A stretch of DNA of 64,000 nucleotides from Prorocentrum cordatum (Eukaryota > Sar > Dinophyceae > Prorocentrales > Prorocentraceae). A model generated the notes under the pieces. That model had not been told where the DNA came from, did no database searches, and saw only the letters and a list, made by a program, of their open reading frames with translations. The DNA is taken from NCBI GenBank assembly GCA_963575745.1, contig CAUYUJ010016350.1:1-64000 (forward strand), given 5' to 3'. Positions 1 through 9,767 of this stretch are shown here, piece after piece (the first letter of the stretch is position 1; each line of letters begins with the position of its first letter). The position numbers and the translations under genes were made by a program.

Positions 1-169
1 GTCGGTTCCTTCGGGGCGGGATCAGGCTGGGGTCGAGTGCGCGCGCGTTGTCGTTGTCCGTGACTCCGAGTCCTATCGCCCGCGCGATGGTCGCGAAGAC
101 TGCAGTGTAAACCAGGCTGCTGGCGCCCAGTCCTACCAGTGCCGAGCAGCAGAAGAGGCGCCCGTTCAT
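1..169 (-). CDS. Short partial ORF with hydrophobic stretch, downstream of the helicase
   Basis: An ATG at 169 (minus) opens a frame that stays open to the window edge. It begins MNGRLFCCSALVGLG and continues with mostly small and hydrophobic residues for about 32 positions before turning polar (VTDNDNARALDPS). The stretch could be one membrane segment. It lies just 3' of the helicase frame of element A and may be the C-terminal tail of that ORF in another frame, or a separate small ORF. No family was recognised. Confidence 0.3.
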   Translation of the reverse strand, partial: MNGRLFCCSALVGLGASSLVYTAVFATIARAIGLGVTDNDNARALDPSLIPPRRNR

Positions 170-513
170 GCTCCATCCCTTCTTGTCCTGCAGGCCGGGG
201 CCAGAAGGTTGATCCGCAACGCCGTGCTGGTGCGGATGTAGCCCGAGGCACCATAGTAGGCATGGGCCGAGTGCTGGGCAGCCCAGTAGTCTCGTCGTTG
301 CAACGTTGACGTCGCCCCCCCAGGCCCTTCCAGCCGCGGTCGGCGGGGAACGGTAGATCGGGGCGCGCCGGGGAGCCAGCCTGTTGAGCCTGACGGGCCT
401 TGATTACTTCCTTCTCCTTCCGTCTGCGTTCAGCCTCCGCCACCAGCCCGGCCTGCTCTTCTGGGTTGGCCGTCTCGGGGACGTCGTCCACGAAAGCCCT
501 CGAGTCAGCTTGA
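170..513 (-). other. Degenerate tail of element A between helicase and hydrophobic ORF
   Basis: On the minus strand one frame gives a charged, Ala/Glu/Arg-rich segment (FVDDVPETANPEEQAG, then AEAERRRKEKE) that looks coding but is out of frame with the helicase ORF ending at 514. Nothing else is recognisable here. Confidence 0.35.
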
Positions 514-2842
514 TTAGGTTTGGCGCAGGCTTCCGTCTCGATTGATGTGGGATTCGAAGGCGAGGTCTGCCTTTCGGGCCCAGGTGCTCAGGCGATGGAG
601 TGCAGCGTCTGTGGCCGTGCGGAACATCCTTGCGTCCGCGGTCATGCTGAGGTTGCATTGTGAGCGCGTCAGCCCCACGTTGATGCGGTGCCGGTCGTCG
701 ACGAGGCCCCAATTTAGCATGGAGTTGGCCCGAGTGGTCATTAGGATGACGAGGGAGGCCTCTTGTCCCTGGGCGGCGTCGATGGCGGTGACACGGATCG
801 CCTCGCTCTCCAGGAGGTCTGGAAACAGTTCTGCGATCCCGCTGAAGTGTTCACTCAGGCCGTTTGCCGCCGTGGAGCGATTGATCCATGTCCCGCCCGT
901 GGGCCCTTTGGTGGCCTGAGAGGAGCTGGAGCTGCCCCGTCCTTGCTGTCGCAGGGAACTGGGGCCGCCCGTATTCAGGTCGGTTCCTTCCCCTTGCGCC
1001 GCTCGCGAGCAACGTCTGATGTCGTGGGGCGCGCGCGGGTTGCCAGCGAGTACGGGGGTCAGCTGGAGCTTGTGCGCCGACAGTATGAGGATGGTGCTCT
1101 TGCTCCTTCTTACCAATGGTACGGGGCATTCACCACTGCAACCACTGTGCGTGCCTCGTGGATGTTCGCGTAGCCGCCCTGGAACTTGGACTGAACCTCT
1201 TGCGAGGGAATGTGAGCGAGCATGAAGCGACGCCAGTCGTAGTCGGTGCCGCTGCTCCCCTTCGGGGCCATGCAAGCTGCATTGCTCCGAAATCCGCTTG
1301 TGGCGTCGATCAGGGAGTCGTCAGGCTCGTAGTTGCCGCCCTCGTTATTTGCTGCTTCGTTCTCTTGGTCGGACAGCGGTCGCGCGAATGGCCACTCCAG
1401 TCCTTCAGCGCATGGTCGCTATAGCAAGGGGTCCAGGATGGCGGAGACCAGGCTGCCCCCGTAGAACGTGAGCGAGGGCCGCGCAAGCAGGGGCGGATGG
1501 ATCCGATAGCACTCCTCCAGAGTGACATTGCACTCGGGGATGTCCCCTTATGGTTGCTACGTGCTCGGCGAGAATGGACACGCCTAGCCCCCATTGTAGT
1601 GCCTGCTGGGAGTTGACCGTCGGGCACAGCTGCCGCTCGTCGCCGAAGAGAACCGCGCTGGCCCGCATCTGCTGGCGTGGTTCAGGGACATGATGGCCAT
1701 GGGCTCGGGCGTTTGTCCTGCCTCGTCGAGGATGCATCTGAGGAGCTCCTTGTCCCGGAGGCCAGCTCCCGCTTCGTGCGTGGCCAAGAAAAGTTTTGCT
1801 CCAGTAGCGACTTCCGCACGGAACTTGCAGAACCAGTTCGCATGCCCCGAAGTGACGTCGTCCTCCGATGCGTTGTGCATTTTGGCGCACTTGGCGGCGG
1901 GGGTGGTCGTTTGCGCCACGCTGTCCTTTACCGTGTCCTCGGGTGCGAGGCGCGCTGCCCTGCGCGGGAACAGGTCCATGTTGTCTGGTTTCAGGTTCTT
2001 TCCGATTTGCTCTGCCAGGTTCCCCACGGGCCCGCAGGTACCGCCAAAGCACCCTACGCCCCACCCTGGGGGAGGCAAGACATGCAGGCGCCCGCCACGC
2101 ATGCCGCGACCTTGGTCCCCCCGGTCCCAGGAGGTCCGTGGCACAGGGTAAGGAGGGCGTTCTGCGTCGCAAGCACGCGCCGTCGCTGGGCGTCGTTGGC
2201 GCGGCGCAGGTTACAGATGCGCATAAGTTGTTCCTCCTTAGGGGCCGGCCACAGTCGTTGGAAAACACTGCCTGGGGAAGCCTCCGCCTGCTGCGGCGTC
2301 GGCGCCGGTGCGCCCGTGCGCGGGTTGGCACGGGATTGGTCGGGGTCGCCGATAGCGCGCTCCAGTGTCACCGAGTCCTGCGCCAGCAGGAGATCTGCCG
2401 CCTCGCCCTGGGCCGGCGCGGCCATTGCCCTGGCCTTGCCGTCGTAGTCCTCGCGCCGAAAAGCGAGCGTCCAAACGACGTGCGGGAGGGCGGTGCCCCA
2501 GAGGGCCGCCCTATTGCATCCGACTGAAAGGAGTTCCCGTGTCGCCGCGTTGGCCTTGTTGAATTGGGTTTTCCTCGTGGTGCGATCGACCTTGTAGTAT
2601 GGCTGGCCTAGGCTTGGCCTTGTAACTGTGTCGTCGGTTTCGTGGAAGGGACCGTTCCTCTTGGTGTCGTAGTGGACTGGCGCGATTCCCGCAGGGCAGC
2701 TCCGGTCTGTGCCTGAGACCCTGGCGCCGGGGGCGGGAGGCCAGACGTGCGCCATCTGCCAAGAAATCCACTGTTGGCGAGGACTTGGAGATAAGGAAGG
2801 GGTTCGGGTGCCTGCCGCCATGTCGCGCTCTGTCCATTCCAT
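514..2842 (-). pseudogene. UPF1/NAM7-like SF1 helicase core, frameshifted
   Basis: Three minus-strand frames together carry the superfamily 1 motifs in order. Motif I is GPPGTGGTK at 2137-2111 (family GPPGTGKT; the Lys of the P-loop is Gly here). Motif II is ILDEAGQ with DEAGQ at 1727-1713. Motif III is GDERQLCPTV at about 1644-1615. Motif V is DAAQGQEASLVIL at about 780-742, and motif VI is INVGLTRSQ at 684-658. This set and spacing match the UPF1/NAM7/DNA2 group of ATP-driven 5'-3' RNA/DNA helicases. Frameshifts lie near 2130, 1650 and between 1400 and 1275. The helicase follows the RNase H ORF of element A on the same strand, 168 nt after its stop, so it reads as a second ORF of the element. 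An unrelated helicase retrogene placed in tandem is the alternative. The P-loop change and frameshifts predict no activity. Confidence 0.72.
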
Positions 2843-3056
2843 GGCCCCCTTGGTGTCCCAGACCAGCAGGTAGTGCTCGCTGTGGCCCTGCTGCTGTCCT
2901 TTGAGCCGGTCTTGCAGGTGGTACCCATTCAGGATTTCCTGGCACTGCTCGTCCGGATGGGAACAGGAGGATTTGCACGTATAGGGCGCAGGTGGTCTTG
3001 CTAGTGATGACTTGCCGGGCCGTGGTGGAGCCGTCGTCGGGTGGCTCCACGTCTGC

Positions 3057-4097
3057 TTAGAACTCTGTGAAGAAGACCCTCTTTAGCTCCTGTCCATGTA
3101 GTTGAAGCCGTCGAGTAAAGTCGCTCGGTAGCGGGGCAGCCCCTGGAACCTGACCTAGGCAGGGCCGCGCTGCCGAGCCGTATGGGACCATGTACCAGGG
3201 AGTGCTGTAGAGATCTTCGGAGTTCCTGGCGAGCTGCATACGCGACGTCCTTCGATGGTGGGTGCCTCTGGGGACGTGGGGGCCGGCATTCCGGCCGCGT
3301 GGGTCGCCGCGGGGTTGTCGGCGCGTCCCCCGTGATGGGCGGGGTGGCCAGAGGCAGGTGTCCACGGGGGGGGTCCAGGGATGGTGGGCTGGGTCGACGG
3401 TGGATGCCCACGAGGGGGGGGGGGGGGCGTGGGCGAACTGTCCCGAGGCAGAGCTGGACGCACCCCTCATGGCCTGGGAGCCGGCCAGTGCCTGCCCGGC
3501 GCTGTGGAGTAGTTGCTCATGTGTCTGCTGGGGGCTGGTGGTCTTGGTCCAGGGGTGCTGCACTTTGTCGCTGCTGATCATAATTCCTAGCGGGGGGGAG
3601 TACCCGGGTCCGTCGTAGCACGTTGGAAATCCAATCGGTATCGCGTCCCAGTCCCCCTCGTAGACGCAGGGGTCGATGGGGGACTGTTTCCCGTCAAACT
3701 CCCAGTCCCAGCACCAACCTGGGCATTTTGTCCTCGGAATCTCTGTTGTGTCCACGCCCCGCGCCATGGCCCACAGGTCGCCTCCCTTTATGAAGCTCTG
3801 GGGGTCAGGTAGCCCGTGGGGCGGGTAGCCGTCCATGTGTTTGGCGATATGGGTCTGCTTGCGCTGCCTCATGTGCTCGGTTGATGTGAAGTGCCCAGGT
3901 TCGTTGACTGCTTTGCCGCACTCGTCGCATCGCCAGCGCCAGTGCCCACTGCCGTTGTTGTCGTCAATGCACGTCCACCTGGCGGCGGGGGCCTCGCGAC
4001 ACCTGAAGATGATGCGTCCTTCCTTGTCCTTGGGCGGGCGTGGGCGGCAGGGGGCAGCGCGCGGCCATCTGGCCAGGATTTTGGCCTTGTTCACCAT
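3057..4097 (-). CDS. N-terminal zinc-motif region of the helicase ORF
   Basis: The ATG at 4097 (MVNKAKILARWPR) starts a 346-codon frame after a 168-nt gap from the previous stop. Near residues 55-75 it has C-x2-C (WRCDECGK) followed by spaced His residues (GHFTSTEH, then RKQTH), a possible C2H2-type zinc-binding unit. After that the chain is Trp/Asp-rich and then Pro/Gly-rich. A run of 14 G on the plus strand (3414-3427) falls inside it. The true frame probably shifts before 3057, because the helicase motifs downstream are in other frames. I infer that it is the N-terminus of the helicase ORF; on its own the region matches no family I recognise. Confidence 0.5.
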   Translation of the reverse strand: MVNKAKILARWPRAAPCRPRPPKDKEGRIIFRCREAPAARWTCIDDNNGSGHWRWRCDECGKAVNEPGHFTSTEHMRQRKQTHIAKHMDGYPPHGLPDPQSFIKGGDLWAMARGVDTTEIPRTKCPGWCWDWEFDGKQSPIDPCVYEGDWDAIPIGFPTCYDGPGYSPPLGIMISSDKVQHPWTKTTSPQQTHEQLLHSAGQALAGSQAMRGASSSASGQFAHAPPPPSWASTVDPAHHPWTPPVDTCLWPPRPSRGTRRQPRGDPRGRNAGPHVPRGTHHRRTSRMQLARNSEDLYSTPWYMVPYGSAARPCLGQVPGAAPLPSDFTRRLQLHGQELKRVFFTEF

Positions 4098-4264
4098 GGG
4101 GTGCAGGGGGGCAAAAGAAGCCCAACTTCCAGGTAGCTGCCGACGCAGAGGGCGGCGCCCTGAGCCTTAGTAGCTGCGGCGGCGGGAGGGCGAGGGGAGG
4201 GGCGGGGCGAGACGGGGCGCAACCTCCGGTCCTGCACCCCCTGAGCGCGCGCGGTTAGGGGCGG

Positions 4265-6320
4265 TTAGACATTGCCCCTGTTACTGCCATTCCTGCGGGC
4301 GCGGGTCTCGAGTGTCTGGGCGGCAGCGGGGAGGTCTGATGCGGGGGGCCCCGCGAGGTTGGGGTCGGGAAAGGCGCATGGTACGTCTGGAGGGGGGTCG
4401 GCGCTCCGCGCGATCCATGTGGAGACGGCGGCGTGCCCCTCCTGCCTGGGATTGTCGGCCCAGAACACCCCGAGCGTTGCCAGAGTGTCCGCGGCCTTGT
4501 TGAACCGTCTTCGGGCGGCTTGCCACGTGGGCCGCCGCTCCTTGGCCGCCAAGGGGCGGCGGCCTTGGTCCATTTGCATTTGCGCGCGCAGGTGCAGTCT
4601 CCGGTACCTCCCTGCGCCTGCCCCGTAGCGGACGGCGGCGAGGTCGTCGCCGACGATTCTGGCGGCCAGCGCTCAGCCGGCGGACGCGTCTATAGCGTCC
4701 AGCAGGCCTAGCCCTGCCCTGCAGCCGGTGGTCTCGCCCACCAGCGCTGTCAGAGCCTGGAAGGGTTATCACGCACGAGGCGATCCTGGTGGGTGGCCCC
4801 CCAGCGGTGGGGTGATGCCAAAGCGCGGCGCCGGCTCCGGCCACTTTCGCCTTTCCGGCTATGGAGCGGGCTCCGCCGTCGAAGGTGATTTCGCGCGGCC
4901 GTTGGGCCCAGTCCTGATCGGGGATGGGGAAGTCGCTGACGGTGACCTCCTGTCCGTGCTCCATGGGACGGGAGGCGATGAGTATAAGGCAGTGCCTGGT
5001 GCATGTCCTGCAGAAGGTGCCTGAGCAGTACGCGGTGGGACTGTTTTCCGTGACGCGGGGGCATGGAAGCCACCCTGGCCCGGCCAGTAGCCATCTGGCG
5101 ACCGCGTGGGTGGCCCGGAGGCGCAGGAGGCGCTGGCCGGGCAGGGTTGCGCCCGTGGCGGCAGCCAGCCTTCTACAGTGGCCGCCAGCCTTGTTGGCCA
5201 GCCGCGCGCCGTGCAGGGTGGTGGACCCATGTAGAGCGCAGGGCGGGACGCCGTGCGGCATGCATTCTTGGCAGGTGGTGTCAGGGCGCGTCCAGACGCT
5301 GTCGGCGTCGGCGCCTGGCATAGTTATGGTTATGTCGTCGTCCTCAGGGGCGTCGCTGGATCGGTCGACCAGCGTCCCGGCGCGAATGAGTTGCGCCGCG
5401 CTGTCCGCTTCCAGAGGTGCCCTGCCAAGCGCGACGTGGTATCTATAGGAGACTTGGTGCAGAAAGACGGCGAGCGTCCGCGCGTGGTCGCCAGGGGCGA
5501 GGATGGCGCGCGGGAGGGCGCTCGGTGCATCTCCAGGACACACCAGTGCCCAGGCCAGCGCGACGGCGGGGCACCATCTCCACAGGTGCTTGCTGCCGGC
5601 TTCTCCCGTGCCACACAATGGGCAGGCACCGCGCGGGCAAGGCGTCAGGCTGGGAATTGCGCAGGTTGGGCCGCACGCGCTGCGGGTGCTGGCGGCGAGG
5701 GTGTGGAGTCGTTCAGGTAAGACGTGTTGTGGAAGCAGTGGCCACTTCGCTTGGGGTCCTGCCCAGTGCCCAAGGCATCGGTTGCACCAGGCGACGCCTC
5801 GGTACTGGGACGAGGCGGTATGCCATGCGTGATCGGCCTCGCATTGACATCCGTTGCGCTGGTGGGGGAAACGATCCTGGGCACTACGCCATCTCGCATG
5901 TCCCGGGAGGCCGATGGAGAGAAACTTGAGAATGTGGTAGGCAGCGGTGAAATCAGCCACTTGGGCGAGGATGTCCCATTCTCTCGCTTGTCCTGGCGCC
6001 CACCTCCGTCGACGGCTGACCCATGCGAACCAGTCGTTGGTCGCGGTTCCGCGGTGCTGGGCCCATGCGGCCGCGTAGAGGGCGCGGCCAAGGAGCCGCC
6101 CCCATGGCAGGTCAGGTTGGGCCGTGTGTGTCGCGATGATGCTGGCGGCCTTAGGTCGGGTGAGGGACTTGGCCCCCCTTCGCGGCCGGGCAGGTGGCGC
6201 CGGGTTGCTGTTGGCCCATCTGACGAGCTTGTTCCACCTGGTCAGCGCCCTCCGTTTGGCTGGTGAAGGTCCCCAAACGTCGCCCCGTGCGCGTGCCAGT
6301 GCTGAAATGCTGCGGGCCAA
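4265..6320 (-). pseudogene. LINE zinc-motif and RNase H region, one frameshift
   Basis: The 679-codon minus-strand frame holds the post-RT part of element A. A zinc-type motif CPLCGTGEAGSKHLWRWC lies at roughly 5630-5575, as in many LINE polyproteins after the RT. Farther on, ITFDGGARS begins the RNase H fold. At about 4740 the coding frame shifts; the continuing frame gives GETTGCRAGLGLLDAID, then IVGDDLAAVRYGAG, then FNKAADTLATLG, ending at the stop at 4265. So the Asp-Glu-Asp-Asp set of RNase H is all present but split between two frames, with one TGA in the second. RNase H removes the RNA strand after first-strand synthesis. The part of the long ORF after about 4740 is out of frame and should be ignored. 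Confidence 0.7.
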
Positions 6321-6332
6321 GGCAACGGGGCA

Positions 6333-7880
6333 CTAAGGGCCACCCGGTATCTGAAACATGAAGCCCAGGCCCGTGAGGATATGGCCGGGCGCCCAGTGGG
6401 CACCAGCCAGCCCGATCGCCAGGCGCAGTTGGGACTTCATGGACCTTTCAAGTGTTGCGGAGGGGGGCACGTAGTGGGCGTGGTAGGGGATAAGGGAGGC
6501 GATCCACGCGTTCCACGCCGCCGCTCTCCGTCCGGGAGAGGCGCGTGCGTCGTAGAGCGCGAGGGTTCTGGACCGCATCTTACTCATGGCCTTTTCCCAG
6601 GTGCCAGTGATCATAGCGCCCACTTGCGCGGGCGTCGTGGCCCCCCGTGGCGGCGCCACGTCAGCCAGTGTGCGCGAGACCACTGATGCGCCCAGGTACG
6701 GCCATTGTGACCTGACGCACGACGAACCGAACGGAGAGCGTGTCATGATTCGCCTCCACCAGGCGTGGTTGGCGGCTGGGACAAGGGCAGTCTTGAACGT
6801 GCACGTGCACTCTTCTTGCCAGATCCAAGCGTTCTGGGTGCCGCTTGGGCCGAGTTCGTGGGTGAGGATCCTCTTTGTCCACTCTGGGGTTAGGCCAATC
6901 ACCACCGGTGCTCCGCTGGAGTGACGTTTAATCTGCGCAGGGAGGGATGCACAGGCCCGCCGCAGATTGTCCGGCGCCGCTGGGAGCACGAGCCCCTGGC
7001 ACGAATGTACGTCGACGCAAAGTCCAGCCATGTGCGAGGCCCACGGAAGCAGGATGGAGGTGCGCAGGGCCGATCGGCGTTGGTAAGAAGTGCTGCCAGG
7101 TCGTCCACGTAGGTGGGGCATCTGTCCCCGGTGGCGGCAGAAGTTGCCTCAATGACGGGGTCGTGTGCCATGCGCCATAGGAGGGGGGAGGCGGTGCCTC
7201 CCATGCCGATGGAGCGCAGTAGCCGCCTCCTGGGTCCGGCGTAGGCGCCTTTGCACGTCTGCACGTGTCTATGCTCGATGAGGGCCATAAGGGCGTGCCT
7301 GAGCCAGGTTGGTAGCCTCCAGCGCCGTAGTAGCTTCTCTACCCACTGTAAGGGCAGTCTATCGATCGCTGTGCTCCGGTCGGAAAAAACGCGTCGCCGT
7401 GGCGGTGGACGGTGAGGCTTCCGCCACTGCTTCCGTGATGTAGGCGTCGACCAGGGGACCGTAGTCTCCCAAGTAATGATGCCAGGCAGCGCCAGGAGGG
7501 GGGTTGAGGGCGGGCGCCTTGCCGAGGTGGTCGGTGGCTGCAGTGATGTTGGGCCCGCATTGTCCACCTCTCTTGGCTGCCTGGTCTCCTGTGAGTTGGG
7601 GCTCGATCAGTGGCCCGAGAAGGTCAGCCAGGGATGCGCCGACTAGGCGACACATGCAGGTAAGCAGCTACAGGGGGCGTAGGTCGTTGGGGCACTCGGC
7701 GTCAGGGATCTTCAGTATCCACACTAGGAGGTCCGCGGATGGGCCGAGGACTTGCTCGAGGCGCCTTGGGTCCACGTGGGCGATGTGCCAGGCCTGGGCC
7801 AGGAGGCAGGTGACGAATCAGGAGCCGGGGTGGCATGCTTCGCATGGTTCGCCGTCGATGCCAGGTGCGCTCCCTGCTGG
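6333..7880 (-). pseudogene. Non-LTR reverse transcriptase of element A
   Basis: Several minus-strand frames add up to a LINE-type RT. The finger region reads IPDAECPNDLRPL near 7720-7680 and QAAKRGGQCGPNI near 7580. Motif A is SDRSTAIDRLPLQWV near 7380, with the catalytic Asp kept. Motif B is GMGGTASPLLW near 7200. Motif C is YVDD at 7111-7100. The palm/thumb continuation has YLGASVVSR and ends at 6333. Frame changes fall near 7400 and 7050, and there is a stop near 7815 and another near 7670. All motif residues needed for polymerisation can be found if frames are joined, so the decay looks recent. The endonuclease lies directly upstream and RNase H directly downstream, as in LINEs. Confidence 0.78.
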
Positions 7881-9430
7881 GTTCAAAACGAGGGCGGCTA
7901 GGCCGCCCCGCCGTGGCGTAGGGAGGTCCGGTAGGTGAGTCGCGCGTCCACCCGCGAAGTAGAAGTCCAAGAGGCGCGTGTGGGCTGGCGGCAAGGGTGG
8001 CACCGATTGCCAAATGCCCGCTCGGCTGTTCCATATTATGGAGGCGGCGTCGTGCCAGCGGTCGTCGGGCGCTCGCACTCCTGTCAAGGAGTGTGACTTC
8101 TTGAATATCGCCCGACCAATCCGGTAGTGCGGGGCAAGCTGGGCCCTCTCCACACCAGCGCCACGTTGCCACGGAGTTAGCTGGGCTGCCCGTCGTTGGG
8201 TCTGGTCCGCGCGCCATCTGGTCTCCCACGCGGCCGCCTCGCTGGCTGATAAGTCGCTGCCGTTCCATCTTGCGCCTGTTGGCCATGCTGCTAGGGGCCC
8301 AGTCGGTCTGAACGCCGCGGTGCCGGTTGCGGCTCTTCGCAGCTGCGCGCCCATCATGGGGACCAGGCGCCGTCTGACCCAGTAGTTTGACCAGGACGCG
8401 ATCATAGCGCAGAGGGCGTCGCGCCCATGTTCGGCCAGTGCGTCGATTACGGGTGGCGCGCGGTCCGTGACGGGCGGGATGGGATCGTCGTGGCTGTCTT
8501 CTTCGTGGTTCAGGTCGTGTCCATCGTCGGCTGGATGCTCGTCGGGGAGGCAGCCAGGGGGAGCAGGCCGGGTCCAGTCGCTGGGCTGCACTTGGCCAGT
8601 CAGGTCCACTTGCGGCACCTGGAACATCATGTCCAGGATGTTGTAGCGTCGACGCAGGTCGTCATGCACCTCCCCCGGGAGCGCCTTGCAAGCCCAAGGT
8701 GTGAGCACGTCACATCTCTTGACTGCAGGCAGCGTGGACGGGTCGGCGCAAACCAGAGCGTGGTCGGACAGCGATGTTTTCCAGGCCTTTGAAATGCGAT
8801 ATGATCCCACCACCGAGGCTGGACAGGCGAAGGTGTCGATCGGCGACTCGCCGCTAGCACCAATGCGGGCGGGGCCATCGGCGGGGGCAGGGTGGGGGGC
8901 GCGTCTGTTCAGCATGGGGGCCAATGAGGCGACGTCCTCAATCTCACCGTCTCGCCGGCCCTGCCATTCCACGTTGTTGCCCCCCCCCCCCCCCCCCAGT
9001 AGGTATGAACATCGTTTGGTTCGGCGAGGGCGTCCGCCAGGGCGGCCGGGACCTCGGAGCGTCGGTCTGGCGGAAGATAAACGGACACCGCGCGCAGTGC
9101 GTGGTCTTGCTTGCGCATGGCGGCAGCAATGGCGCACCCGGGGACCAGGGCGGTGGAGTTGATGAGCTCGTATTCTCGTGATAAAATGATGGCGACACCT
9201 CTGGCCCATCCGCCGCCTGGCCCTGGGTAGGCCGAGGACGCAACCGCGCGTCTCGCCGGAAACGTGGTCGTCCACACTCCCACATCGTGGTCGGACCAGT
9301 GCGTCTCGTGCAGTATGGCAATGCGCCTGTGGGCGGACGCCTTAGTGATGGTGGCCAGCTTGGCTTGGTTCTTGTGCTAAGGTGCTACGCAGATATCGAA
9401 ACGTTCCATATGAGGAAAGAGGGCAGCGTG
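7881..9430 (-). pseudogene. AP-type endonuclease and linker of element A
   Basis: The endonuclease-exonuclease-phosphatase fold can be followed across frames. FLIWNVSI near 9400 is the first strand. ILHETHW, with the catalytic Glu codon at 9307-9305, follows, then GGGWARGVAIIL and VSVYLPPD. A glycine-rich motif corresponding to GGDFN falls inside an 18-base G run (plus-strand C run 8980-8997). The C-terminal SDHALV is at 8768-8751. The enzyme nicks target DNA to prime reverse transcription. The homopolymer run is exactly where the frame changes between the two halves, so either slippage or an assembly error could be the cause. After SDH there is an acidic linker and then SAPGIDGEP near 7840, the usual lead-in to a LINE RT. 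Confidence 0.68.
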
Positions 9431-9767
9431 GAGTTGCGGGCGGCGGCCAGGGCTCGGCGGAGGTCGTCGAGGCAATGCTGCCGGCATAACTCGTCCCATG
9501 TCGCCCGCCTTGGGATGGGGTTGTTGTTAAGGAGAGACCGCAAGGTGCTCGGGCATCGCACTGGGGGAGGATCAGCCTCTGCTAGGGCTGCTCTGAGCGA
9601 GGCGCTCGCTACGCGCCGCGCGCCACTACGTTTCCTGGGAATGAGGGAGCCGAGCGGCGGGGGGCCAACCGCTGCGTGAACAGGGCGGGCTCCCCATTGG
9701 GAGTCTAGGGGCCCCCTAGCATGTGTCTGACAGGCCCGCGCAGGTCGCCGTTTCGGATCATTTGCGC
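9431..9767 (-). other. Linker between methyltransferase and endonuclease
   Basis: One minus-strand frame carries an Arg/Ala-rich helical segment (LCRQHCLDDLRRALAAARN) that leads into the first strand of the endonuclease. No other domain is visible. Confidence 0.4.

Noticed and set aside
4281-4740. C-terminal 150 residues of the 679-codon RNase H frame
   Set aside because: After about 4740 the frame becomes Arg/Pro-rich nonsense while the neighbouring frame carries the conserved end of RNase H.
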